Of a stretch of DNA of 64,000 nt, positions 46,518-56,999 are shown in pieces (position 1 is the stretch's first letter; each line of letters starts with the position of its first letter). The notes under the pieces are model-generated. The model was not told the origin of the DNA. It saw only the letters and a program-made list of their open reading frames with translations, and searched no databases. A program made the translations under genes and the position numbers. Where the stretch lies: the NCBI RefSeq assembly GCF_001180305.1, contig NZ_CVSX01000040.1, positions 62,001-126,000 of the forward strand. Reading direction: 5' to 3'. The stretch comes from Prochlorococcus marinus (lineage in GTDB: Bacteria; Cyanobacteriota; Cyanobacteriia; PCC-6307; Cyanobiaceae).

Positions 46518-48143
46518 TTATTTTTGTTCAGAAATTTCTTTACCATAACCATAAGGTTCTTCAACTAATGGTGCTTCTCCTTCCCAATTTTCAACTGGAG
46601 GTGGAGAAGATGTTAACCATTCAGGTGTAAGAGCATTCCAAGGGTTATCTCCAGCATCTTTTCCATCTCTAACACTAAGGAAAACATTAATTAAAAAAGG
46701 AATTGTGCTTATAGCCATTAAAAGAGCCCCAAGGCTACTAATTTGATTAACGAACTGGAATTGAGGATCATATTCTGCAACTCTTCTTGGCATTCCATTT
46801 AAACCGAGCCAATGTTGAGGAGCAAAGCACAAGTTAAATCCAATAAAGGTAATGATAAAATGTAAAATCCCTAATTTTTCATTGAGCATTTTCCCAGTTA
46901 CTTTTGGGAACCAATGATAAATTGAAGAGAAAATAATAAAAACAGTACCTCCATAAACTATGTAATGAAAATGGGCTACAACGAAATAGGTATCATGTAC
47001 GTGAATATCGAAAGGTACCTGTGCCAAAGCAACTCCTGTGATACCTCCAAAAACAAAATTTATAATAAATCCGCAAGAGAATAACATTGCACTATTAATG
47101 GAAATTTTACCTCCCCATAATGTTGCAACCCAATTGAAAAATTTTATACCAGTTGGAACAGCAATGAATGCCGTGGCAATAGTAAAGAACAATCTCATCC
47201 AAGGGGGCGTTCCACTCGTAAACATGTGATGAGCCCAAACAACTAAACCTAAAACTACTATCCCCATTATTGAAAAAACCATTGTTGTATATCCAAAAAG
47301 TGGTTTTCTAGCATGTACAGGAAGTATTTCACTAACTAAACCAAAGGCAGGAAGGACCATAATGTATACAGCTGGATGAGAATAAAACCAAAATAAATGC
47401 TGATAAACTACGACATTGCCACCCAAGACAGGATTGAAAAACCCTGTATTAGCAATAATATCGAAGCTAAGTAGAATTAAAGTGCCAGCTAATACAGGAG
47501 TTGACAAAACAACTAATAGACTTGTTCCAAGCATTGCCCAACAATACATTGGCAATTGCATAAGTTTTAATCCTGGCCTTCTTAATTTGATAATGGTCGC
47601 TATAAAGTTGATTCCACCAAATATAGAACTGCCTCCAAGTAATAGAACACTCAGAATCCAAATAATTTGTCCCGATTGAGGAGTAGTTATGCTCAAAGGT
47701 GGATAAGCAGTCCATCCAGCTTGAGCAGCACCATCAATAAAATAGCTAGCTACCAGCATCAAACCTGAAGGAGGAATTAACCAAAAAGCTACTGCATTTA
47801 ATCTTGGGAATGCCATATCTCTCGCACCTACATAAAATGGAATTAAATAATTTCCAAAAGCACCGTTAACTACAGGAACTATCCAAAGGAATATCATTAT
47901 TGTTCCGTGTAAAGTTAAAACTTGGTTATAAACATCTCTTGGCATAAAATCAGACATTGGGCTGGCCAGTTCAATTCTTATAGCGCTCGCTAAAGTTCCT
48001 CCTATTAAATAGAAGAGAAAACCGCAAACCAAGTATTGAATCCCAATTACTTTATGATCAAGGCTAAAACTAAAGTATCTAAGCCAGCCTTTGGGTTGAA
48101 GGCTTTCATTATTAGTTTTTTGTGGATCAATTGATATTGTCAT
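46518..48143 (-). CDS. ctaD: Cytochrome c oxidase subunit I
   Basis: 541 residues, 12 membrane segments. Heme and copper ligands are in LTLHGTIMIF, WFYSHPAVYIMVLPAFG (His-Tyr pair region), WAHHMFTSG and HDTYFVVAHFHYIVYGG. It reduces O2 to water. Overlaps the stop of ctaC by 4 bases, so coupled with it. Confidence 0.97.
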   Translation of the reverse strand: MTISIDPQKTNNESLQPKGWLRYFSFSLDHKVIGIQYLVCGFLFYLIGGTLASAIRIELASPMSDFMPRDVYNQVLTLHGTIMIFLWIVPVVNGAFGNYLIPFYVGARDMAFPRLNAVAFWLIPPSGLMLVASYFIDGAAQAGWTAYPPLSITTPQSGQIIWILSVLLLGGSSIFGGINFIATIIKLRRPGLKLMQLPMYCWAMLGTSLLVVLSTPVLAGTLILLSFDIIANTGFFNPVLGGNVVVYQHLFWFYSHPAVYIMVLPAFGLVSEILPVHARKPLFGYTTMVFSIMGIVVLGLVVWAHHMFTSGTPPWMRLFFTIATAFIAVPTGIKFFNWVATLWGGKISINSAMLFSCGFIINFVFGGITGVALAQVPFDIHVHDTYFVVAHFHYIVYGGTVFIIFSSIYHWFPKVTGKMLNEKLGILHFIITFIGFNLCFAPQHWLGLNGMPRRVAEYDPQFQFVNQISSLGALLMAISTIPFLINVFLSVRDGKDAGDNPWNALTPEWLTSSPPPVENWEGEAPLVEEPYGYGKEISEQK

Positions 48144-48940
48144 AAATTCACCTCGGGTTTTTTATTTTTGTTAAACCATTCGTTGTAATCAGATTCTTCT
48201 TCAACAACTATCGAGGCTCTCATTCCTCCATGATATGGGCCACATAATTCTGCACAAATTATCGGATATTTTCCTACTTTTGTAGGAGTGAAATTTAGGA
48301 TAGTTGGTTGTCCAGGAATAATATCCTGCTTAATTCTGAACTCTGGTACCCAAAAAGCATGAATTACATCTTTGGATTCCATTTTCATTGATACTTTTTG
48401 ATCAACAGGAACGTGTAGTTCTCCTGATATGAAATTGCCCTTGGGATAATTGAATAGAAATGCAAATTGCATAGCCGAAACTTCAATTGATAAATTTTTG
48501 GATATTTCATTATCAGAAGTTTGACTTATTCCAGCCCATATTTTTTCAGTATTAGAACTCATCATTTCATGGTTATGATTTAGTTCTTTCATCCCTCCCA
48601 TTCGATCGTAGATGTTGTAGCTATATAGACCTATTAATAAAACAATTATTGAAGGGATAATTGTCCACACAATTTCTAAGCTTAAATTTCCCTCTAAAGC
48701 TATACCATCACCTATCTGATCATTTCTTTTCCTAAATTTAAATAAGCTATAAATAACTGCTATTGTCATTCCTATAAAAATAATTAATCCAATAATGAAA
48801 AGAATTTTAAAAAGTTCATCGTAAATTGGTGCATTAATACTTGCTTCCGCTGGGAGCAAATTTACATTAAAACCAATCCAAAAAGATATAGCAAAAACGA
48901 GAGAAATAATTAGTATTAAATAAATGTTTTTATTTAACAA
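48140..48940 (-). CDS. ctaC: Cytochrome c oxidase subunit II
   Basis: 266 residues with two N-terminal membrane helices and a periplasmic or lumenal cupredoxin domain. The CuA ligands are in CAELCGPYHGGM near residue 232, with the earlier His in VIHAFWVPEF. It accepts electrons from cytochrome c6 or plastocyanin. First gene of the leftward oxidase operon, divergent from ctaA across 216 bases with no gene. Confidence 0.96.
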   Translation of the reverse strand: MLNKNIYLILIISLVFAISFWIGFNVNLLPAEASINAPIYDELFKILFIIGLIIFIGMTIAVIYSLFKFRKRNDQIGDGIALEGNLSLEIVWTIIPSIIVLLIGLYSYNIYDRMGGMKELNHNHEMMSSNTEKIWAGISQTSDNEISKNLSIEVSAMQFAFLFNYPKGNFISGELHVPVDQKVSMKMESKDVIHAFWVPEFRIKQDIIPGQPTILNFTPTKVGKYPIICAELCGPYHGGMRASIVVEEESDYNEWFNKNKKPEVNL

Positions 48941-49156
48941 TTGATTGCTTAAAAATTTGTATTTATATCCTCAAGATATTCAATTTTTTCAATCCTGCAT
49001 CCTTTGTTAAAAGAAAAACATTTAAATTCACAACTTCTTAAGATTTATGAAATAAAAGGCGTATTATTAATAACTTTTTAGAGTTAATTGTCAGGGAAAA
49101 AAGATTAAATTATTAAATTATTTTTTAAATTAAAGATATTAATTTTTAATTAATGT

Positions 49157-50131
49157 TTGGTTTTTGAATCTAATTTATTATGCAAAATAATAGGTTTTAT
49201 CCATTTGATTAATAACCAGTTATATAAACCAAAATATCTGACAATTTTTAAAAGGTTGGGAAGTCATAGTGTACTCGCACTCATTGCACTAATCGTAATT
49301 GGAGGTGCTACCAGAGTCATGGAGGCGGGACTTGCCTGTCCAGACTGGCCATTGTGTTATGGATCTTTTTTGCCTTTTAATCATATGAACTTAAGAGTAT
49401 TTCTAGAGTGGTTTCATCGTCTAGATGCTTTTCTGGTTGGAATATTAATTCTTTTTAAATTTACCCTTTCAATTATTTGGAAAAATGAAATTCCAAATTG
49501 GTTACCTAAAACTTATTCATTATTACTTTTTCTCGTTATTGTCCAAGGATCTTTTGGAGCTTTAACGGTAATAAACCTGCTTGATTCATATATTGTCACT
49601 GGCCATCTTTTAATAGCTTTTCTACTTCTCATCACAACAATTTCAATAAATCAAAATTTAGAAAATGACGACATAGAAGAGCCATTAATTTGGTGGAGAT
49701 TGTTATTGTTTGTTCCTCTTTTACTTACTCTGATTCAATCTTTTATTGGTGTAAGGCTTTCATCTACTTGGTCAGCACATATTTGCTTATCTTTTAATAA
49801 ACAATGTCTAATTCTAAATACTCATAAATTATTTGCTTTTCCAATTGCTTTTTCAATTCTATTAATTATTGCTACTGCAATTTATAAGAGAAATTTACTT
49901 AATGAAAATTGGAAATATCTCTCAGCGCTTATTTTTCTCTTGTTTTCCCAAATTGCTTTGGGTGTTTTAAGCCTTAAAACAAACTTAAATGAACCTATTT
50001 TTATTATCGGTCATCAACTTAATGCCTCTTTATTTATTGCGATATTAACAACATTAATTTTTAGAAATCCTTTTATCAAAAAAGGTCTAAACCACTCCCT
50101 AAATTCTCAAATGGTTGGTGTCAATTCATGA
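49157..50131 (+). CDS. ctaA: Heme A synthase
   Basis: 324 residues with eight membrane segments. [22 protein letters not shown] near residue 48 is the CtaA/Cox15 signature with the conserved cysteine pair region, EWFHRLDAF the heme-ligand histidine, and TGHLLIAF and [11 protein letters not shown] the later ones. It oxidises heme O to heme A for the oxidase encoded opposite. The start is taken as TTG at 49157; the 30 residues before [13 protein letters not shown] are poorly conserved so the start is uncertain. It overlaps ctaB by 4 bases. Confidence 0.93.
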   Translation: MVFESNLLCKIIGFIHLINNQLYKPKYLTIFKRLGSHSVLALIALIVIGGATRVMEAGLACPDWPLCYGSFLPFNHMNLRVFLEWFHRLDAFLVGILILFKFTLSIIWKNEIPNWLPKTYSLLLFLVIVQGSFGALTVINLLDSYIVTGHLLIAFLLLITTISINQNLENDDIEEPLIWWRLLLFVPLLLTLIQSFIGVRLSSTWSAHICLSFNKQCLILNTHKLFAFPIAFSILLIIATAIYKRNLLNENWKYLSALIFLLFSQIALGVLSLKTNLNEPIFIIGHQLNASLFIAILTTLIFRNPFIKKGLNHSLNSQMVGVNS

Positions 50132-51129
50132 ACAGTAGTAACTTAGAAAACTTGAAATATAAATCTTCAATTAGGGATGAAGTTGTACCTTCAAGAAAAA
50201 GATTAACTTTGCCACCTTGGCTTGAAGTAGCAAAACCTAGATTAATCCCACTTTTACTGGCAACAACTTTAGGAGGAATGGCTTTAACAGAGGAATGGCC
50301 TTTGTCTTCACCGAAGCTTATCTGCACTTTAGGAGGCGGCGCTTTGGCAGCAGCAGCAGCAGGAGCTCTTAATTGCTTGTGGGAAATGGAATTAGATAAA
50401 AGGATGACAAGAACTAGCAAAAGAGCCTTGCCAGCAGGAAAATTGTCATCTGAGACTGTATTTTTAGCTGCCGTATCATGTACTTTGGCAGCTTCGATGC
50501 TTTTAGTAAGTGGTGTAAATTATTTGGCTGCGGGATTAACTCTTCTAGGTTTATTTAGCTATGTAATTTTATATACAGTTATTTTGAAACCTCGTACAAC
50601 CAAAAATATTGTTTTCGGAGGAGTTGCTGGCGCGATACCACCTTTAGTTGGTGCATCTGCTGCCACAGGGCATGTAGGCCTAAGTGGTTGGTGGTTATTT
50701 GGTTTAGTAATGTTATGGACTCCAGCTCATTTTTGGGCACTTGCAATTTTATTGAAGGACGATTACGCATCTGTTGGTATTCCTATGCTTCCTTCTGTTA
50801 AGGGATCTGTTTTTACTGCTAAAGCGATTTCTCGTTACGGATGGGCAACAGTTTTGATGAGTATTATGGGAGTCTTCGCTTTACCTGAAGGGGGTCTCTT
50901 ATACGGAATTATGTTATTGCCATTTAATGGAAGACTTTTGCAATTAATACATGAATTAAAGAAATCTCCTGATGATCTTTCAAGAGCAAAGTCTCTTTTT
51001 AGGTGGTCTATTCTCTATATGTTTGGTATTTGTCTTTTGTTATTAATTTCCAGAACCCAACTATCCGTAGAATTTGAGCAGCAATCTATGCAAATATTTT
51101 TATCTATAGTATCCCTGCTTAGTAATTAA
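50128..51129 (+). CDS. ctaB: Protoheme IX farnesyltransferase (heme O synthase)
   Basis: 333 residues, UbiA superfamily. The Asp-rich motif [23 protein letters not shown] near residue 84 and the [26 protein letters not shown] region near 155 define CtaB/Cyo[15 protein letters not shown] near 212 is the second motif. It adds farnesyl to heme B. Its ATG overlaps the ctaA stop (ATGA), so both heme A steps are coupled. Confidence 0.96.
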   Translation: MNSSNLENLKYKSSIRDEVVPSRKRLTLPPWLEVAKPRLIPLLLATTLGGMALTEEWPLSSPKLICTLGGGALAAAAAGALNCLWEMELDKRMTRTSKRALPAGKLSSETVFLAAVSCTLAASMLLVSGVNYLAAGLTLLGLFSYVILYTVILKPRTTKNIVFGGVAGAIPPLVGASAATGHVGLSGWWLFGLVMLWTPAHFWALAILLKDDYASVGIPMLPSVKGSVFTAKAISRYGWATVLMSIMGVFALPEGGLLYGIMLLPFNGRLLQLIHELKKSPDDLSRAKSLFRWSILYMFGICLLLLISRTQLSVEFEQQSMQIFLSIVSLLSN

Positions 51130-51164
51130 ATTAGATGTAAAATGTTTTATAAGAAATAGTTAGT

Positions 51165-52184
51165 TTGATGAATTATATAAAAGTTAAAGGGCTCTCAAAA
51201 TCTTATTCAGAAATCAAGGCTTTAAAAAATTTATCAATGGAAATTGAAGCTGGAACATTATTCGGAATACTAGGCCCAAATGGTGCTGGCAAATCAACAC
51301 TAATAAAAATACTCGCTACTTTAATAGAGCCTGATAGTGGAGAAGTTTTTATAAATAATATTAATCTGATAAAAAATTCAAGGAAAATTAGAGAATTAAT
51401 TGGTTATGTTGCCCAGGATATTGCACTTGATAAAATATTAACTGGACGAGAGCTTTTGGATTTTCAATCAGATTTATATCACATCAACAAAAACAAAAAA
51501 TTTGAAAGGATAAAGAAATTAATAGATCAATTAGAAATGAATGATTGGATTGATCGTAAGTGCGGAACTTATTCAGGGGGAATGAAAAGAAGAATAGATC
51601 TTGCAGCTGGACTTTTGCATTTGCCCAAGGTATTAATATTGGATGAACCTACAGTTGGTTTAGATATTGAAAGCAGAAATATAATATGGCAACTTTTGAA
51701 AGATTTGAGAAATAGTGGAATGACTATTATTTTAAGTAGTCACTATCTTGATGAAATAGATAAATTGGCAGACAGATTAGTGATAATTGATGATGGAAGA
51801 GTTATAGCAAAAGGGACTCCTACAGAACTGAAAAATAAATTAGGAGGAGATAGGATAACTTTGAAAGTAAGAGAATTTAGTAATCAGGAAGAAGCAAAAA
51901 ATATATGCCAAATTTTATCTTCAATAGATGGAATTAGTCAGATTATCATAAATGAAGCTCAAGGTTTCTCGATAAATTTTGTAGCAGATAAGGAAAAAGA
52001 TTTACTTACAAAGCTCAAAGTAGAATTGGCCTTCTCAAAGTTTGAAATTTTTTCTCTTACCCAAAGTCAGCCAAGCTTGGATGATGTATATCTTCAGGCA
52101 ACAGGGAAAACATTATTGGATGCTGAAATTTCTATGGCAGGGAAAAGAGACTTTAAAAAAGAATCAAAGCAATCAATGCGATAA
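51165..52184 (+). CDS. ABC-2 exporter ATP-binding protein (DrrA-like)
   Basis: 339 residues. Walker A GPNGAGKST is near residue 38, the signature YSGGMKRRIDLAAGL near 138, and Walker B VLILDEPTVGLD near 157. The C-terminal 100 residues form the DrrA/CcmA-type domain (DDVYLQATGKTL). With the next gene it forms an ABC-2 exporter, of unknown cargo, commonly located beside ctaAB in picocyanobacteria by my recollection. Confidence 0.92.
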   Translation: MMNYIKVKGLSKSYSEIKALKNLSMEIEAGTLFGILGPNGAGKSTLIKILATLIEPDSGEVFINNINLIKNSRKIRELIGYVAQDIALDKILTGRELLDFQSDLYHINKNKKFERIKKLIDQLEMNDWIDRKCGTYSGGMKRRIDLAAGLLHLPKVLILDEPTVGLDIESRNIIWQLLKDLRNSGMTIILSSHYLDEIDKLADRLVIIDDGRVIAKGTPTELKNKLGGDRITLKVREFSNQEEAKNICQILSSIDGISQIIINEAQGFSINFVADKEKDLLTKLKVELAFSKFEIFSLTQSQPSLDDVYLQATGKTLLDAEISMAGKRDFKKESKQSMR

Positions 52185-52231
52185 AAAAATTCTGGTTAAC
52201 TAACTATAATGAAAATTAATTACTGCTAATT

Positions 52232-53056
52232 ATGGAATTACAACAGTATAATTTATTTTTTTTATATCAAGAAACATTTGCCTTAACAAAGAGATTATTT
52301 ATTCAATTAAAAAGAAGACCATCAACTCTTGTAGCTGGAATATTACAACCTATAATTTGGCTTTTTTTATTTGGGGCATTATTCTCTAAAGCTCCTGAAG
52401 GTTTTTTACCAGGAGTTGATTCTTATGGGAATTTTTTAGGAGCAGGACTTATTGTTTTTACTGCTTTTAGCGGAGCCCTAAATTCTGGTCTTCCTTTAAT
52501 GTTTGATAGAGAGTTTGGATTTCTTAATAGATTACTGGTGGCTCCTTTAACCAGTAGATTATCCATAGTTTTATCTTCTTTTTTTTACATAACAATCCTG
52601 AGCTTTGTCCAAAGTATTGTAATAATGGTTGTTTCATACTCTTTGGGATATGGATGGCCCAACTTATATGGTTTAGGAATTGTGTTTACAACACTAATTC
52701 TATTAGTTCTTTTTGTGACATCAATAAGTTTATGTTTAGCGTTTGTTTTGCCTGGACATATTGAATTAATTGCTCTTATATTTGTAATAAATTTACCTCT
52801 TCTTTTTGCAAGTACTGCTTTGGCTCCAATTTCTTTCATGCCAAATTGGCTTGGGTGGTTGGCTTCATTAAATCCATTAACTTTTGCGATCGAACCTATT
52901 AGGACTGCTTATACAGAAACTAAGAATTTAGAAATAGTGGCTTTACATGCTCCATATGGTGATTTAACTTGTAAGAGTTGTATATCAATTTTATTTTCTT
53001 TAACAGTTTTATCCTTGATTATCATAAGGCCTCTGTTAAATAAGAAGTTAAATTAA
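52232..53056 (+). CDS. ABC-2 type permease
   Basis: 274 residues with six membrane segments: FIQLKRRPSTLVAGILQPIIWLFLFGALF near residue 25 is the ABC-2 opening, and FDREFGFLNRLLVAPL near 90 and NPLTFAIEPIRTAY near 215 are typical. Partner of the ATPase 47 bases upstream. Confidence 0.92.
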   Translation: MELQQYNLFFLYQETFALTKRLFIQLKRRPSTLVAGILQPIIWLFLFGALFSKAPEGFLPGVDSYGNFLGAGLIVFTAFSGALNSGLPLMFDREFGFLNRLLVAPLTSRLSIVLSSFFYITILSFVQSIVIMVVSYSLGYGWPNLYGLGIVFTTLILLVLFVTSISLCLAFVLPGHIELIALIFVINLPLLFASTALAPISFMPNWLGWLASLNPLTFAIEPIRTAYTETKNLEIVALHAPYGDLTCKSCISILFSLTVLSLIIIRPLLNKKLN

Positions 53057-53063
53057 TAAATTT

Positions 53064-53534
53064 ATGCTTTTAAAAAATCATCTAATAAAAGTTTTTAAAA
53101 AAGCCTCTTCAGAAAATAATTTTTTGCTTAAAGAAAATATTGTTCTTAAGTGGGTCCATAGATTTGGGATTGATTCTTTAAATGATTTATTAATCCATAG
53201 TCCAGTACAAGAGCGAAATCATGAAGAAGAAAATCAAGAACAGATCTCTTTAATTGATGAAGTGCATGAAGAAAATCAAGAACAGATCTCTTTAATTGAT
53301 GAAGTGCATGAAGAAAATCAAGAACAAATTAAGCTAGAATCATCAAAAACTTTTGAAAATATTGAAGAAGCAAAGTGGGAATCAAATGGCCTGGAAACTT
53401 CTATCAGCAATCAAATATCTAGCAAAAATCAAAATCCTAATAAAATAAATCAATTTAATGAAAACCCAAAATTACCCCTACCTAATATTAAAAATTTAAG
53501 AAAGTGGATTAACAACGATAAAAAAGCTAGTTAG
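53064..53534 (+). CDS. Hypothetical acidic protein with internal repeats
   Basis: 156 residues with no signal and no membrane segment. Residues 1-50 look folded (VLKWVHRFGIDSLNDLL); from about 54 the protein consists of Glu/Gln-rich EENQEQISLIDEVH repeats; the C terminus (LPLPNIKNLRKWINND) is short and conserved-looking. It begins 7 bases after the permease. Function unknown. Confidence 0.62.
   Translation: MLLKNHLIKVFKKASSENNFLLKENIVLKWVHRFGIDSLNDLLIHSPVQERNHEEENQEQISLIDEVHEENQEQISLIDEVHEENQEQIKLESSKTFENIEEAKWESNGLETSISNQISSKNQNPNKINQFNENPKLPLPNIKNLRKWINNDKKAS
53226..53330 (+). repeat. 42-bp tandem repeat in the hypothetical gene
   Basis: Copies at 53226-53267 and 53268-53309, by eye identical, followed by a half copy at 53310-53330 that changes at its end. 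The unit encodes 14 residues and keeps the frame. Confidence 0.9.
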
Positions 53535-53554
53535 CAAGAAATAACCTAATGATA

Positions 53555-54067
53555 TTAGTACAAGGTAAATAGTTCTCCTTCATAGCCTGATTTACGCATA
53601 TGCTCTACCCATTTTTTTTCATCCTCGGCGGTATATATATCCCTCTTTTTTAAATTTTCTTTTGCCGAAAGAGGTTGTTGATTTCGATAATTAAAACATA
53701 CCAGTTGCTGCTCTTTGTCTGATAAATCAAATGATTCACATGGTCTTATGTGATCAATATGCCATGTTTCATATCCTCTATTATCCCAACTCATTTCAAA
53801 AGTAAATTGTGATTCTATGTGTTTTATAAATTGATCGATTTCAATACCTAATAATTTCTTAAATTTACTTTGTTTGCGTGCAGATTGTCTTTTAATTGAT
53901 TCTCTAATGTATTGTCTTAATTTCACTTCAGTTCTATATCCTAAATCTTCTTTCATTCTTTTTTTATGTAATTCAAATCTATTACCTTCTCTTCTTAATT
54001 TATTTTTATGTTCACCATATTTAGGGTCATTAAACCAAGAGGAATCTTTACCTAAACATGTGTGCAT
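53555..54067 (-). CDS. HNH endonuclease-like protein
   Basis: 170 residues. The HNH core is WHIDHIRPCESFDL near residue 100, then CFNYRNQQPLSAKENLKK near 127, giving the H-x-D-H ... N ... N-L-x-K pattern of phage and homing-type HNH nucleases. The N-terminal half is Lys/Arg-rich (RQSARKQSKFKKLLG), with DNA-binding character. It lies 33 bases downstream of groEL on the same strand. It resembles mobile or phage-borne nucleases and is the most foreign-looking gene here. Confidence 0.75.
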   Translation of the reverse strand: MHTCLGKDSSWFNDPKYGEHKNKLRREGNRFELHKKRMKEDLGYRTEVKLRQYIRESIKRQSARKQSKFKKLLGIEIDQFIKHIESQFTFEMSWDNRGYETWHIDHIRPCESFDLSDKEQQLVCFNYRNQQPLSAKENLKKRDIYTAEDEKKWVEHMRKSGYEGELFTLY

Positions 54068-54100
54068 GAGTCTTCATATTTTCTAGTCTCTTTTCAGCTT

Positions 54101-55846
54101 TTACATCATACCCGGCATACCCATGCCACCCATTCCTGGCATACCCATGCCACCCATTCCTGGCATACCCATGCCACCCATTCCTGGCATACCCATGCCA
54201 CCCATTCCTGGCATACCCATGCCACCCATTCCTCCCATTGGATCTCCACCTGGCCCTCCAGGGGGCACTGCTTCAGGCTCTGGAATATCGGCCATAGCAA
54301 CTTCTGTTGTAAGGAGCATTGCTGCAATAGATACTGAATCTTGAAGAGCTAATCTTATTACTTTGGTTGGATCTAATATTCCTGAATCTTTTAAATCCTC
54401 ATATTTTCCAGAATTAGCATTAAAGCCTTTGTTAAGTCTTTTAATTTCAGCCACAACTACATCACCATTAAAACCAGCATTTTTTGCAATTTGTTTGGTG
54501 GGTTCCAAAAGGGCTTCTTTAATTATTTTTATCCCTGTTCTTAAATCATCGGAAGATGTTTGACTTAAATTTAAAAGGTCATCTGATATTTCAATTAAAG
54601 TTTGTCCTCCTCCAGGAACAACACCCTCTTCAATAGCAGCTTTCGAAGCATTAAGGGAATCTTCGATTCTCAATTTTTTATACTTCATTTCTGTTTCTGT
54701 AGCAGCCCCTACTTTGATAAGAGCTACTCCTCCAGCTAGTTTGGCTATCCTTTCATTGATTTTATCTTGGTCATACTCTGATTCAGTTATATTAACTTCT
54801 CTCTTTAATTTCTCTACTCGCGCTTTAACTAAATCTTTAGTGTCTTCGAAGGCAACAATTGTAGTTTTATCCTTTGTGATAGTTATTTTTTTTGCTTTTC
54901 CTAAATCATTTATCGATACTTTATCAAGTGTCATCGATTTATCTTCGCTAATTAACTTAGCCCCTGTAAGAATCGCAATATCTTCAAGGGCAGCTTTTCT
55001 TCTCTCACCAAATAAAGGAGCTCTAACGGAAGCAACATTTAAAACCCCACTATTCTTATTTAAAACCAGAGTGGTTAAAGCCTCTCCTTCGATATCTTCA
55101 GCAAGAATTAGAAAAGGTGAGCCTGACTTCTGAATTTCTTCAAGTATTGGAACTAGATCAACTAAAGTTGAGATTTTTTGATCAGTTATTAATATTTTAG
55201 GGTTTTCAAGTTCACAAATTTGTCTTTCTTGATCTGTTACGAAATATGGAGAACTATAACCTCTATCAAAAGACATTCCTTCAGTTATATCTAATTCTGT
55301 TTCTAGTGATTGAGATTCTTCAACAGTTATTACACCATCTGACGTAACAGTATCCATAGCTTTCGAAATTATAGATCCAATTTCTTCATCACCTCCAGCA
55401 CTAACTGTTGCAACTTTTTGGATATCAGAACCGCTTAATGAAATACTTTTGGAACTTAATTTTTCTAAGACCAAAGCTAAGCCTGCCTCCATACCTTTTT
55501 TTAACTCCATAGGGTTGGCTCCAGAAGCAATGTTTTTTAATCCTTCCTGAACCATCTTCTGAGTAAGAATGGTTGCTGTTGTTGTTCCATCACCAGCACT
55601 CTCTTTTGTCTTGGATGCGACTTGTTCTATTAATTTCGCACCTAAATTAGAAATAGGGTTTTCAATCTCGATCTCTTTAGCAACTGTAGATCCATCTCTC
55701 ACTATGTCTGGCGAACCAAATTTCTTTTCTATTACAACGTTTTTTGCTTTTGGCCCAATAGTAACCTTTACTGCATTAGCTACGAAATTTACACCTTTTT
55801 CTAGAGCTTCTCTGGATTCATTAGAAAAACTTAACTGTTTAGCCAT
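54101..55846 (-). CDS. groEL: Chaperonin GroEL with extended Gly/Met tail
   Basis: 581 residues. [10 protein letters not shown] near residue 86 (ATP site), [19 protein letters not shown] near 175 and GGGQTLIEI near 410 are GroEL hallmarks. The usual (GGM)n tail is expanded to five repeats of about MPGMGGMG. There is no groES upstream, so this is probably the second GroEL that cyanobacteria carry. No CIRCE-like inverted repeat is visible in the 131-base upstream spacer. Confidence 0.95.
   Translation of the reverse strand: MAKQLSFSNESREALEKGVNFVANAVKVTIGPKAKNVVIEKKFGSPDIVRDGSTVAKEIEIENPISNLGAKLIEQVASKTKESAGDGTTTATILTQKMVQEGLKNIASGANPMELKKGMEAGLALVLEKLSSKSISLSGSDIQKVATVSAGGDEEIGSIISKAMDTVTSDGVITVEESQSLETELDITEGMSFDRGYSSPYFVTDQERQICELENPKILITDQKISTLVDLVPILEEIQKSGSPFLILAEDIEGEALTTLVLNKNSGVLNVASVRAPLFGERRKAALEDIAILTGAKLISEDKSMTLDKVSINDLGKAKKITITKDKTTIVAFEDTKDLVKARVEKLKREVNITESEYDQDKINERIAKLAGGVALIKVGAATETEMKYKKLRIEDSLNASKAAIEEGVVPGGGQTLIEISDDLLNLSQTSSDDLRTGIKIIKEALLEPTKQIAKNAGFNGDVVVAEIKRLNKGFNANSGKYEDLKDSGILDPTKVIRLALQDSVSIAAMLLTTEVAMADIPEPEAVPPGGPGGDPMGGMGGMGMPGMGGMGMPGMGGMGMPGMGGMGMPGMGGMGMPGMM
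54117..54233 (+). repeat. 24-bp tandem repeat coding the GroEL tail
   Basis: Four full 24-base units (54117-54212) and a fifth partial one (to 54233) are identical by eye and encode MPGMGGMG in groEL on the - strand. The run is GC-richer than its surroundings. Confidence 0.93.
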
Positions 55847-55977
55847 GTTTATTTAATTTTTAATCTTATTCTAATCTCCCATAGAATCATTTTTAAGGGA
55901 TATTTAATTAAGTGGGGAAAGCCGAATTTCTTTTAATGAGACATACAAATTCACTCAAATAAGAGTATCTTTAAGTT

Positions 55978-56157
55978 ATGGAAGAAACAAATAATCTTAT
56001 TTTTACTCTCACCGCAATCCTTGCGATTGCTATGACACTAATATACTTTCCTTTAAGATTTTTCTTGACATTAACTGCTAGAAGTCGAAGACTAAAACTT
56101 TTACAAAAAATTAGAAGATTAAGGGATGAATTGGGCCAGCCTTATCAAAGTACATAA
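55978..56157 (+). CDS. Small membrane protein, 59 residues
   Basis: A 59-residue frame from ATG at 55978 to TAA at 56155-56157. One membrane helix at about residues 8-30 (FTLTAILAIAMTLIYFPLRFF) is followed by a very basic cytoplasmic tail with RSRRLKLLQKIRRLRDELG. This layout of one helix and basic coil looks selected. It ends exactly where fabG's stop begins and is divergent from groEL. Function unknown. Confidence 0.65.
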   Translation: MEETNNLIFTLTAILAIAMTLIYFPLRFFLTLTARSRRLKLLQKIRRLRDELGQPYQST

Positions 56158-56907
56158 TTAAATACTCATACCCCCGTCAATACTGATTGTTTGCCCTGTG
56201 ATGTAACTTCCTGCATCACTTGAAACTAAGAATGACACTAAGTTTGCAATTTGAGTACAACTTCCTAATTTCCCTAAAGGAATAACTTTAAGAATCTCTT
56301 CAGTATTAAGTTTTTCAGTCATCTCTGTTTCTATGAACCCTGGTGCTATTGCATTTACGTTTATACCTCTTGAAGCAAATTCTTTAGCGCAAGTTTTGGT
56401 AAATCCAATAACTCCAGCTTTGGCGGCAGAATAATTTGCTTGCCCTGGATTACCAATTATTCCAACAACAGATGAAATATTTACGATGCTACCACTTCTT
56501 TTTTTCATCATAAATTTTGAAGCATATTTTGTACAAAGAAAAACTCCTTTTAAGTTCGTATTTAGTACGTCGTCCCATTGTTCTGATTTCATTCTCATCA
56601 ATAGTCCATCTCTCGTAATACCAGCATTGTTAATGAGGATATCAATGGTGCCATTAATTTTGATTATTTCTTCAAAAGCTAAACTGACAGAATGCTCTTT
56701 TGAAACATCAAATTTTAATTTATGAGCTTTACCTCCCAAATTTTTTATTGAATTTACAACTTCTTCAGCTTTTTCATCAGATGAAGAGTAATTAATAAAA
56801 ACTTCTGCTCCTAAGCGGCTTAGTTCTAAAGCAATTTCTTTACCAATTCCTCTGCTAGCTCCAGTGATTAAAGCAACTTTGCCTGATAATGAATCTTTAT
56901 TGGACAT
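56158..56907 (-). CDS. fabG: 3-oxoacyl-ACP reductase
   Basis: 249 residues, classical SDR. TGASRGIGKEIAL near residue 16 binds NADPH; NNAGITRDGLLMRM near 90 and YSAAKAGVIGFTK near 157 carry the catalytic residues; the C terminus ends GQTISIDGGMSI. It reduces beta-ketoacyl-ACP in fatty acid elongation. Divergent from ispD. Confidence 0.95.
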   Translation of the reverse strand: MSNKDSLSGKVALITGASRGIGKEIALELSRLGAEVFINYSSSDEKAEEVVNSIKNLGGKAHKLKFDVSKEHSVSLAFEEIIKINGTIDILINNAGITRDGLLMRMKSEQWDDVLNTNLKGVFLCTKYASKFMMKKRSGSIVNISSVVGIIGNPGQANYSAAKAGVIGFTKTCAKEFASRGINVNAIAPGFIETEMTEKLNTEEILKVIPLGKLGSCTQIANLVSFLVSSDAGSYITGQTISIDGGMSI

Positions 56908-56999
56908 TATGAAATTCTATAATTTTCAATCGTAGTACTATTTGTGCAAAGATATTGCTTTTATTTATAATTGTCTAGAAAATATTAAGACCTTCTATT

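Noticed and set aside
54117..54233. Regular short repeats that could suggest a CRISPR array
   Set aside because: Units are contiguous with no spacers and encode a periodic protein tail.
54062..54344. Open frames on the + strand over the groEL tail, one reading His/Thr-rich repeats and one Pro/Ile-rich repeats
   Set aside because: They are mirror readings of the 24-bp repeats that code the GroEL tail on the other strand; the repeat length keeps all frames open.
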